Origin: Dichloromethanomonas sp964477085
GTDB taxonomy: Bacteria > Bacillota > Desulfitobacteriia > Desulfitobacteriales > Syntrophobotulaceae
Direction of reading: 5' to 3'
Assembly (NCBI GenBank): GCA_964477085.1
Contig: CAYZDF010000119.1
Location: 1 to 5,963, forward strand
DNA length: 5,963 bases
Shown: one piece after another, positions 1 to 5,021 of the stretch
Layout of the letters: each line of letters starts with the position of its first letter
Position numbering within the stretch: the first letter of the stretch is position 1
Notes under the pieces: generated by a model
The model's database searches: none
What the model was told of the DNA's origin: nothing
What the model saw: only the letters and a program-made list of their open reading frames with translations
Translations under genes and position numbers: made by a program

Positions 1-2
1 AT

Positions 3-209
3 CTATACCGCGTTGGAGGTGGAGCCTCCCTCGTTATAAAATTCGGGAACTCAGGCTGCAGGGCGATGCTTACGGCTATCTATCACATTATTTCCAAGAA
101 AGAGCCTTTTGTAGCCCCAAGTAAGGCCAAAAGAATTTCGAGCTCTCAAGAACAAATTTTAATCGCCAAGCTCCAGGTTTTAGGCTATAAGGTTGAGAAG
201 ATAGCTTAA
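3..209 (+). pseudogene. C-terminal fragment of a probable transposase (IS110-like)
   Basis: An open frame enters from the left edge and ends at TAA 207-209, giving 68 residues. The last 50 or so residues read like the C-terminal tail of an IS110-type transposase: a small/hydrophobic helix (AMLTAIYHIISKKEPF), a polar linker, then a helix ending in LQVLGYKVEKIA. Tails of that family typically have a helix with 'YHxL...PF/PY', then a basic linker, then 'LGY.V' just before the stop. The first 20 or so residues do not fit well, and another frame is also open here up to the TAA at 116-118, so an indel near position 60 is possible. No catalytic residues lie in the visible part. Family assignment is from memory of the tail pattern only. 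It could instead be the end of another transposase or an unrelated gene. Confidence 0.35.
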
Positions 210-445
210 CCGAGCTACCATCGCTTATTTATATCTTACCATTTGGCTCAAAAAAATGTCAGTTTTGGGTTTGTTTTTTTTGTGCCTTTTTAAGCTCACA
301 CTTATATGTTGGTTTTTCATACTACCGGCCAGGGCGGTAAAGCCAATCTCTATATTTTCAGAATATGTCAGAATGGTTTTAAGAATAGTACTGTAACATT
401 TCCACTTACTTATTGTAGACAGTACTCTAACATCATTTATCAGAA
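210..445. other. AT-rich stretch without a supported gene
   Basis: This gap lies between the transposase-like tail and the convergent toxin gene. It has long T runs (269-300) and a short GC-rich inverted repeat around 325-341 (TACCG / CGGTA). It also has a repeated 13-mer near its right side. I see no convincing ribosome binding site, promoter or terminator. A minus-strand frame is open from 467 to 225, but its first ATG (318-320) gives only a 31-residue basic peptide without a Shine-Dalgarno sequence. The stretch is best read as the decayed flank of a mobile element. Confidence 0.5.
387..433. repeat. 13-bp near-perfect direct repeat containing inverted AGTACTGT/ACAGTACT arms
   Basis: AGTACTGTAACAT at 387-399 recurs as AGTACTCTAACAT at 421-433, with 12 of 13 bases identical and copies 34 bases apart. 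The same sites also provide an inverted pair, AGTACTGT (387-394) and ACAGTACT (419-426), because AGTACT is a palindrome. The pair lies just downstream of the minus-strand toxin stop. It could be a duplication left by a mobile element, a protein-binding site, or chance in AT-rich DNA. No U-tract follows, so it is not a normal terminator. Confidence 0.4.
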
Positions 446-871
446 TTAAGAAAAAGCTCTCAAAAAATCAATCGGCATCATTACGGTAAAAAGCTCCTGA
501 ATTTCTGGCGTGTGGAAATCCAAATCTCCGGTAATTAGGATATCCGGCTAGGCTACCATAGCAGAAGCCAAAATAGGTAAATCTTTTGGGTCTCGTATAT
601 ATGGAAGTGTTACCGTGGAAAGGTCTGAGGGAGTATAGGCTATCTCAAATTCAAGCGTTGTTAGAAATTTATCCCATTTGGGAATTATCTTTGGGAATTT
701 GCGCTCAATGACTTCAGAAATTTCCGTAATCGAATAACTACAAATAATCAAATGATGATGTTCGATAAGTAGAGTTAAAAGTTTGTTGGCAATTGACTAT
801 TCTGATAACACAGCTGATACTAGGATATTTGAATCAATAAATACGCGTAAGGCATTATTTTTTCCGCTCAT
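446..871 (-). pseudogene. PIN-domain toxin (VapC-like ribonuclease) interrupted by two in-frame TAG codons
   Basis: Read from ATG 871-869 to TAA 448-446, this is a 141-codon frame encoding a PIN-domain protein of the chromosomal toxin-antitoxin type. Such proteins are Mg2+-dependent ribonucleases. The core is visible in order: VFIDSNILVS (first Asp, about residue 13), YSITEISEVI (Glu), IRDPKDLPILASA (Asp), ITGDLDF (final Asp), and a C-terminal LRAFS. Two TAG codons fall in frame: codon 25 (799-797, after VLSE) and codon 108 (550-548, between AMVA and PDILITGD). No frameshift is needed, since homology continues in the same frame after both. The start overlaps the antitoxin gene by 17 bases and has its own GGGAGG, so the pair was translationally coupled. 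The simplest reading is a recently inactivated toxin beside a surviving antitoxin. Suppression or recoding of TAG is a less likely alternative. A truncated product could start at TTG 751, but it would lack the first Asp. Confidence 0.8.
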
Positions 872-1118
872 TCCACATTTCCTCCCGAACTACTTCCAGT
901 TCATTGAGAAGGTCTTGTTCAGTTATACCTTTATCTTGTGCTTCTGTACTCAGGGCATCTTGCAATTCACGTAAGGCGATTAAGCTTGCCTTGGTTATTA
1001 CAACTTTGCCATTATCATGTAAGAAAGCGACCCTATCGCCTTCATTTAATTTTAACAAGTCTCGAATAGTCTTCGGAATCGTGACTTGTCCTTTTGAGCT
1101 AATTCTTGATATTTCCAT
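855..1118 (-). CDS. AbrB/MazE/SpoVT-family antitoxin
   Basis: This 87-residue protein has an N-terminal swapped-hairpin DNA-binding domain (residues 1-45: ISSKGQVTIPKTIRDLLKL, then GDRVAFLHDNGKVVITKA), the classic SpoVT/AbrB signature. A charged, helical C-terminal half (LRELQDALSTEAQ...LLNELEVVREEMW) follows and is the expected toxin-binding segment. Antitoxins of this type neutralise the PIN toxin by direct binding and repress their own operon as dimers or higher oligomers. The ATG at 1118-1116 is preceded by AGGTGG (1131-1126) at 7 bases, which fixes the start. The stop (857-855) lies inside the toxin gene, typical of a coupled two-gene operon. The frame is intact although its partner carries two stop codons. 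It may now act only as an orphan repressor or as an antidote to related toxins elsewhere. Confidence 0.9.
   Translation of the reverse strand: MEISRISSKGQVTIPKTIRDLLKLNEGDRVAFLHDNGKVVITKASLIALRELQDALSTEAQDKGITEQDLLNELEVVREEMWNERKK
881..886 (-). promoter_or_regulatory. Ribosome binding site of the PIN toxin
   Basis: On the minus strand GGGAGG lies within the antitoxin coding region, 9 bases before ATG 871. It fixes the toxin start at MSGKNN and shows that the initiation signals of the broken gene are intact. Confidence 0.75.
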
Positions 1119-1137
1119 AACAGAACCACCTTTCTTG

Positions 1138-1161
1138 TCTTTACATCTTTACATTCTTTAC
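1138..1161. repeat. Three tandem TCTTTAC heptamers in the antitoxin leader
   Basis: TCTTTAC occurs at 1138-1144, 1146-1152 and 1155-1161, with periods of 8 and 9 bases (GTAAAGA on the coding strand). The array lies between the -10 box and the ribosome binding site of the antitoxin gene, overlapping the expected transcription start. That is where an autorepressing AbrB-type antitoxin could bind. The repeats are seen directly; the operator role is inferred. Confidence 0.5.
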
Positions 1162-1165
1162 TTAT

Positions 1166-1195
1166 ATTATACTCCTTTAATATGCGCATGTGCAA
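1166..1195 (-). promoter_or_regulatory. Probable sigma-A promoter of the antitoxin-toxin operon
   Basis: On the minus strand a perfect TATAAT (1171-1166) is preceded by TTGCAC (1195-1190) with an 18-base spacer. Transcription would start near 1159, about 40 bases before the antitoxin ATG. The spacer contains the palindrome ATGCGCAT (1182-1189), a further possible repressor site. Confidence 0.6.
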
Positions 1196-1374
1196 TTTAC
1201 AAGTTTCTCCTTATTCTTTTAAATTTGTCGTTATCATCTGATATTGATGATTTGAATTCGCCTGCTTTTGAACAACGCCATTGTTCTCATCCAGATATCA
1301 ACAATTAATAAGTCTCTTGTATCGCTTTTCTCCCGCAAACCAGTGTATTGTACCCAGAATAGAAAATAATAACG

Positions 1375-1402
1375 TTGGAACAATTACCTTATATTTTATT
1401 AT
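1375..1402 (+). promoter_or_regulatory. Candidate sigma-A promoter for the RNA ending at 1573
   Basis: TTGGAA (1375-1380) and TATTAT (1397-1402) are 16 bases apart, with 4/6 and 5/6 matches to consensus. A start near 1409 would give an RNA of about 165 bases ending at the terminator at 1573. The DNA is AT-rich, so a chance match is possible. Confidence 0.35.
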
Positions 1403-1496
1403 AGGGTATAGATTATCTATCGTATCTCCGCTAGGCCTCCAGTTTAAGCCTTACTGTGGCTTAAGCAGCCAGTAACAAGGGTTTTGGGTTGGTGCT

Positions 1497-1539
1497 GGAT
1501 GTCAAGGGTAAATAAACGGCTGCGCCGCCCTTGACATCC
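1497..1539. repeat. Strong 12-bp inverted repeat with nested hairpin
   Basis: GGATGTCAAGGG (1497-1508) pairs perfectly with CCCTTGACATCC (1528-1539). The 19-base loop contains a second perfect stem, CGGC (1517-1520) / GCCG (1524-1527), stacked against the right arm. The fold is therefore a 16-bp helix with one 8-base bulge (TAAATAAA, 1509-1516). It is far more stable than expected in this AT-rich DNA. No U-tract follows directly, but a terminator begins 9 bases later. It could be an RNA structural domain, an end of a mobile element, or a dispersed intergenic repeat. Confidence 0.7.
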
Positions 1540-1547
1540 GATAGGTT

Positions 1548-1573
1548 AAAGACCTCCACTAGGGTCTTTTTTT
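1548..1573 (+). terminator. Rho-independent terminator
   Basis: AAAGACC (1548-1554) and GGTCTTT (1563-1569) form a 7-bp stem with an 8-base loop, and the T run spans 1567-1573. The U-tract is only on the plus-strand side, so it stops rightward transcription. No plus-strand protein gene lies upstream within the window, so it ends either a small RNA or a decayed gene, and it shields priA from read-through. Confidence 0.75.
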
Positions 1574-1727
1574 GATTTCCGAAACCAAACTAATTGGCTT
1601 ACTGCGAATATGTCTGAGAAAATTATACATTTAAATGAAGTTTCTCCGATGATGTTGCAGCTTACCCCAATACCGATAGAGAAGGTTACTGCAGATATAG
1701 TTCTGTACTACTTGCGGAAATTATATC

Positions 1728-1755
1728 TTAATATGGTGTTAGAATCTGTTATAAT
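1728..1755 (+). promoter_or_regulatory. Candidate extended -10 promoter of priA
   Basis: TATAAT (1750-1755) is perfect and carries the extended element TG one base upstream (1747-1748). TTAATA (1728-1733) stands 16 bases before it. A start near 1762 would give a leader of about 158 bases before the priA TTG. The -10 box also lies within a hairpin-capable repeat (TTAGAAT 1739-1745 / ATTCTAA 1754-1760). Confidence 0.45.
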
Positions 1756-1905
1756 TCTAATGAACCTTAGGAAAACTGTTTCCAGTTTTGTATCTCTTTC
1801 TTTTTACAGACTTGATAATTTTTAAGCGTGTTTTGATCTCTATAGACGGGCCCAAATTGGTCTATTCTTCAGTATGTGAAGTTCTTCTTCTCTGAATGTT
1901 TACAT

Positions 1906-1912
1906 GGAGGTG
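1906..1912 (+). promoter_or_regulatory. Ribosome binding site that fixes the priA TTG start
   Basis: GGAGGTG lies 7 bases before TTG 1920. The in-frame ATG at 1896 would put this site inside the coding sequence and has no comparable site of its own, so TTG 1920 is preferred. Confidence 0.8.
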
Positions 1913-1919
1913 CTCTGGT

Positions 1920-4211
1920 TTGAAAGGTTATGCTGAAGTATTAGTAGATGTTGCCAATAGACGTCTGGATCAGAGTTATCACTATGGTATTCCGGAAAGT
2001 CTGGCAGTTCAGGTAGGAATGACCGTTATGGTTAGTTTTAATAATAGGAAGGTTCAAGGTCTTGTCGTCAGGATTACCGAAGAACCTCCGCAGCTTGACC
2101 AGGGTGTTATTATCAGGCCCATTGAAACTATTCTGGAGGCAAAATGCTTAATTCCTCTGGAGCTTATCGAACTGGCTACGTGGCTGTCTGAAGCAACCAT
2201 TTGTTCGATTGCCCAGGCTTTACATACAGTTTGGCCATTTCTGAAGGGAAAAGCAGAACATTGGATCGTCCCGATGGTAGGGATGAATGAAGAGGATGTC
2301 AAGGTTTTGGAAGTTCTTGATCCCGATACCTATAATGTCCTGGCTGTTTTAAACAGGGCAAAGCGGGGCGGATTAGCGGAAAGTGTTCTGCTGAAGAGAG
2401 CGAATGTTAAATCGAACCTTTTGGAAGAGATGTTAAAACAGGGGTGGATTAGTAGAGAATCAAGATTTTTGAAACAAGGAGCTAGTAAAGCCCAAACAAC
2501 AACGCCCAGAACCAGGGATTCGAAACAAATAACGGAATCTGCCGAAAAAAGAGCCCAGTGGCCTGAGCATAAAGCTGAGCTTAGTCTTAGTCCCTCTCAA
2601 CAAAAGGTCGCCCGGGAAATCTGGCAAGCTTATCAAAAAAAAGAGGGTTCCACCGTCCTGCTGCATGGTATAACGGGCAGTGGCAAGACGGAAGTGTATA
2701 AAGATGTGGTAACCAGAGTTCTTCAGGATGGTGGCGATGTCATCATCTTAGTACCTGAGATCTCACTGACGTCTCAGATTTCGAAGGTCTTTCTGGAGAG
2801 TTTCGGGGAGTTGGTGGGGATTATTCATTCCGGAATAAGTACAAGAGACAAACTAGGGTTGTGGGAAAACATATTAGCTCAAGGAAAGAGAATTATCATC
2901 GGGGCCCGTTCTGCTGTTTTTGTCCCACTGCCTAATTTAAGCCTTATTATTCTGGATGAAGAACATGATAACGCTTACAAACAGGATGAAAATCCTAAAT
3001 ATCATGCTCGGGACGTTGCGCGCTACCGCATGACACAACGTCAGGGGCTTGTGGTACTGGGAAGTGCTACTCCCTCGTTGGAGGCTTATGCAGCTTCGCA
3101 AAGAGGAAAGGTTCATCTTCTCAGTCTGAGCGAGCGGTACAATCTAAGAGCTTTGCCGTCTGTGGAGATCGTGGATATGAAACAGGAACTAGCCAATGGG
3201 AATAAGAGTATTTTCTCTTATGCATTGCGGGATAAACTCCGGACAAGAATTGAACGCGGAGAGCAAAGCATTTTGTTCCTTAACCGCAGGGGATATTCTA
3301 CCTTTGTCTTCTGTCGGGAGTGCGGTTTTGTGGCACGCTGTCCTCAATGCGATGTTTCTCTGACCTTTCATAGTCATAAGCAAGAGCTATGCTGTCATTA
3401 CTGCAATTATCAACAAGAAATATTTCATCGCTGTCCCGATTGCGGGAGCCGTTATATCCGATTTTTTGGTCAAGGGACTCAGAAGGTAGAGGAAGAAGTG
3501 GCTAACCTGTTTCCGGGAGTGAAGGTATTGAGGCTTGATACCGATACGACTGTCGGAGCAGGGAAACATTTAGAGATTTTAGAACGATTCCGACATGAAA
3601 AAGTACCGATTTTAGTCGGGACACAGATGTTAGCTAAAGGGCTGGATTTTCCGAATGTGACCTTGGTAGGGGTTATATCAGCTGATCAACTTCTCAACAT
3701 GCCTGATTTTCGTTCCAGAGAGAGGGCTTTCCAATTACTGACGCAGGTCGCAGGCAGAGCAGGTCGGGGAGAGGTGCCTGGTGATGTGGTCATCCAAACC
3801 TATTCACCTCAGGATAGGTCAGTCATCAGAGCAGCCAAGCAAGACTACACAGCTTTTTTTTGGGAAGAGATTGCTTATCGCAAACAACTTGGGTATCCCC
3901 CGTTTTCTCATATTATCAGGATCCTAGTCTTTCACGAGAGGGAAGAAAAAGTTATCCGGAGTGCTAACGATCTTGCCAATCATATTCGTTTGGCTCTCAC
4001 GATCGGGGGAGAGGAACCCTATCAGATCCTTGGGCCTGCCCCTGCAGTACTGACAAGATTGAAAAATGAGTATCGTTGGCAAGTGTCGGTAAAGGGTAAG
4101 AACCCCGATGTTTTACGCAAGATCGTCTATCGTGGGGTTCAAGCTTTTTATCAAAGTACGGAAAGCTCCGGGATTAAGATTAGTATTGAAGTCAACCCGT
4201 TATCACAATAA
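1920..4211 (+). CDS. priA: Primosomal replication restart helicase PriA
   Basis: This 763-residue protein is the usual length for PriA, the 3'-to-5' superfamily 2 DNA helicase that binds stalled or repaired forks and starts reloading of the replicative helicase. The N-terminal DNA-binding part opens with YAEVLVDVANRRLDQSYHYG, typical of the family. A variable polar linker (about residues 188-225) precedes the helicase core. Walker A is GITGSGKT (250-257), the Walker B box is DEEH (346-349), and motif III is GSATPS. The inserted zinc-binding region (465-508) has four CxxC pairs (CREC, CPQC, CHYC, CPDC), as needed for two zinc ions. Motif V is GTQMLAKGLDF (from 567) and motif VI is QVAGRAGRG (609-617). 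The C-terminal domain ends in KISIEVNPLSQ. All catalytic and zinc ligands are present, so the gene should be functional. The start is TTG with a strong GGAGGTG. The usual upstream neighbour coaBC is absent; def and fmt follow as expected. Confidence 0.97.
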   Translation: MKGYAEVLVDVANRRLDQSYHYGIPESLAVQVGMTVMVSFNNRKVQGLVVRITEEPPQLDQGVIIRPIETILEAKCLIPLELIELATWLSEATICSIAQALHTVWPFLKGKAEHWIVPMVGMNEEDVKVLEVLDPDTYNVLAVLNRAKRGGLAESVLLKRANVKSNLLEEMLKQGWISRESRFLKQGASKAQTTTPRTRDSKQITESAEKRAQWPEHKAELSLSPSQQKVAREIWQAYQKKEGSTVLLHGITGSGKTEVYKDVVTRVLQDGGDVIILVPEISLTSQISKVFLESFGELVGIIHSGISTRDKLGLWENILAQGKRIIIGARSAVFVPLPNLSLIILDEEHDNAYKQDENPKYHARDVARYRMTQRQGLVVLGSATPSLEAYAASQRGKVHLLSLSERYNLRALPSVEIVDMKQELANGNKSIFSYALRDKLRTRIERGEQSILFLNRRGYSTFVFCRECGFVARCPQCDVSLTFHSHKQELCCHYCNYQQEIFHRCPDCGSRYIRFFGQGTQKVEEEVANLFPGVKVLRLDTDTTVGAGKHLEILERFRHEKVPILVGTQMLAKGLDFPNVTLVGVISADQLLNMPDFRSRERAFQLLTQVAGRAGRGEVPGDVVIQTYSPQDRSVIRAAKQDYTAFFWEEIAYRKQLGYPPFSHIIRILVFHEREEKVIRSANDLANHIRLALTIGGEEPYQILGPAPAVLTRLKNEYRWQVSVKGKNPDVLRKIVYRGVQAFYQSTESSGIKISIEVNPLSQ

Positions 4212-4227
4212 TCCTGGAGGGAGAGAG

Positions 4228-4248
4228 ATGTCACTTCCATCTTTTTAA
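4228..4248 (+). other. Six-codon minicistron (MSLPSF) with strong ribosome binding site
   Basis: Four bases after the priA stop, GGAGGGAGAGAG runs directly into ATG 4228, followed by Ser-Leu-Pro-Ser-Phe and TAA. The site is as good as those of the real genes here, yet the frame ends after six codons. It may be the relic of a former gene start (perhaps an earlier def start cut off by an insertion), a tiny leader peptide, or chance. No attenuator-like hairpin follows. Confidence 0.3.
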
Positions 4249-4360
4249 GCAAATAGTATAATAGCATACAGTCAAATAGACCCTCATGCCGCTAAAGGCA
4301 CCATCAAAGAATGAAGACTGGGTTATTTTCTGTGTAGAATAATAGGGTTGGTGGAGAAAA

Positions 4361-4389
4361 TTGCTTAAAAAGATAATTATCGGTATAAT
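4361..4389 (+). promoter_or_regulatory. Probable sigma-A promoter of def-fmt
   Basis: TTGCTT (4361-4366) and a perfect TATAAT (4384-4389) are exactly 17 bases apart. Transcription would begin near 4396 and give a leader of about 136 bases before def. This lets def-fmt be transcribed independently of priA. It also argues against translation of the in-frame extension from TTG 4361, which would be the -35 box. Confidence 0.55.
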
Positions 4390-4531
4390 GAAAAAGGCTT
4401 ATTATAATAAACACACGCGTAAACATCCCAAGAATGAAGGGGAATATGACAAACGAAAAGTACGGCTCAGGAATGTAAAAAGAAGCAGGTTTAATCACAA
4501 GTCCAGACGAAGAAGGAGAGGAGCGGACAAG

Positions 4532-4987
4532 ATGGCCGTTTATCAAATAGTACAAATCGGAGAAGATATATTAAGAGAAAAATCCCAGGAAGTTACCAAA
4601 ATAACTCCAAACATCCATAAACTTTTGGATAATATGGCAGAGACCATGTATCAGGCTAATGGAGTAGGACTCGCTGCCCCCCAGATCGGTGTCCTGAAAA
4701 AGGTTGTTGTAATTGACTCAGGTGAAGGACTGATTGAATTGATTAATCCTGTGATTACAGAGAAAATTGGCGAAGAACTAGGTGAGGAAGCTTGTCTTAG
4801 CGTTCCTAATGTAGTAGGGGATGTTAGAAGAGCCAAAAAAGTGGTCGCCCAAGCCTTAAACAGGGATGGCGAGCTGATTGAATATGAAGCTGAAGGGTTG
4901 ATGGCCAGGGCGTTTCAGCATGAGATTGATCACCTTAATGGCATTCTGTTTGTGGATATTGCTGATAAACTCTATGATAGAAAATAA
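4532..4987 (+). CDS. def: Peptide deformylase
   Basis: This 151-residue metalloenzyme removes the N-terminal formyl group from nascent proteins at the ribosome. All three family motifs are present: GVGLAAPQIG (44-53), EACLSVP (86-92) with metal ligand Cys88, and QHEIDHLNG (from 129) with His130 and His134 as ligands and Glu131 as the catalytic base. The second motif has Ala where Gly is most common (EGCLS), a tolerated variant. The length is normal for the short bacterial type. ATG 4532 is chosen because the protein then begins MAVYQIVQIGEDILR, as family members do. A GGAGAGGAG stretch lies 8-17 bases upstream (4515-4523). The frame stays open another 57 codons upstream to TTG 4361, a strongly basic stretch that I treat as untranslated. 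fmt follows after 34 bases. Confidence 0.96.
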   Translation: MAVYQIVQIGEDILREKSQEVTKITPNIHKLLDNMAETMYQANGVGLAAPQIGVLKKVVVIDSGEGLIELINPVITEKIGEELGEEACLSVPNVVGDVRRAKKVVAQALNRDGELIEYEAEGLMARAFQHEIDHLNGILFVDIADKLYDRK

Positions 4988-5021
4988 GCTTTGTTACATT
5001 TAGTAAGTAGGATGTGAAAAT

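Larger units (their letters stand above)
1409..1573 (+). ncRNA. Candidate structured small RNA, no known family recognised
   Basis: A promoter-like site just upstream, three consecutive hairpins and a terminal U-tract suggest a stand-alone transcript of about 165 bases. The hairpins are at 1444-1464 (7 bp, extendable by a G-U and a G-C pair), 1497-1539 (12 bp plus a nested 4-bp stem) and 1548-1569 (terminator). No ribosome binding site with a sensible frame is visible inside, and the next gene, priA, begins about 350 bases beyond the terminator, so a cis riboswitch is unlikely. I do not recognise tmRNA, 6S, SRP RNA or RNase P signatures. It may instead be a fragment of a mobile element that ends in a hairpin. 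The structure is read from the sequence; transcription is inferred. Confidence 0.25.
1199..1895. other. Long gene-free region upstream of priA
   Basis: No frame on either strand here has a good ribosome binding site plus a recognisable protein. Open frames at 1281-1475 and 1610-1825 lack Shine-Dalgarno sequences and show no motif I know. The region does hold ordered signals, listed separately: a promoter-like site (1375-1402), a small hairpin (TTAAGCC 1444-1450 / GGCTTAA 1458-1464), a strong long hairpin (1497-1539), a rho-independent terminator (1548-1573) and an extended -10 promoter (1728-1755). A weaker hairpin (ATAGAC 1842-1847 / GTCTAT 1860-1865) lies in the priA leader. In related genomes coaBC usually sits directly before priA, so this stretch probably marks a rearrangement or insertion scar. 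Confidence 0.5.
4212..4531 (+). other. Unusually long priA-def spacer
   Basis: This 320-base gap separates genes that are often close together in Firmicutes. It begins with a strong Shine-Dalgarno and a 6-codon minicistron (4228-4248). A TATAAT at 4257-4262 lacks a clear -35 box; a better promoter lies at 4361-4389. No good terminator for priA is visible, only a weak TGCC/GGCA hairpin at 4287-4300. The right third (from about 4388) is purine-rich and stays open in the def frame, which would add 57 very basic residues if translated. Confidence 0.5.

Noticed and set aside
225..467. 80-codon minus-strand open frame, including a 31-residue basic peptide starting at ATG 320
   Set aside because: No Shine-Dalgarno before the ATG, no ATG, GTG or TTG earlier in the frame, no recognisable motif, and low-complexity AT-rich DNA. 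It may be a remnant of an element end, but cannot be supported as a gene.
904..1308. 134-codon plus-strand open frame
   Set aside because: It runs antisense across the antitoxin gene and its promoter, has no ribosome binding site, and its composition is that of a reverse-strand shadow.
1281..1475. 64-codon plus-strand open frame
   Set aside because: No ribosome binding site and no recognisable domain. It overlaps the promoter-like site and first hairpin of the candidate RNA.
1610..1825. 71-codon plus-strand open frame starting MSEKIIHLNE
   Set aside because: The first ten residues resemble the start of IS256-type transposases, but the rest does not, there is no ribosome binding site, and the likely priA promoter lies inside it. 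At most it is a tiny transposase remnant.
1842..1865. Hairpin in the priA leader (6-bp ATAGAC/GTCTAT)
   Set aside because: Short stem, 12-base loop and no proper U-tract. I see no T-box or riboswitch signature, so I do not call it regulatory.
2054..3569. Several minus-strand open frames of 60-82 codons inside priA
   Set aside because: All lie opposite a fully intact helicase gene, lack start signals and show no domain, so they are antisense shadows.
4287..4300. TGCC/GGCA hairpin after priA as a terminator
   Set aside because: The stem is only 4 bp and no T run follows.
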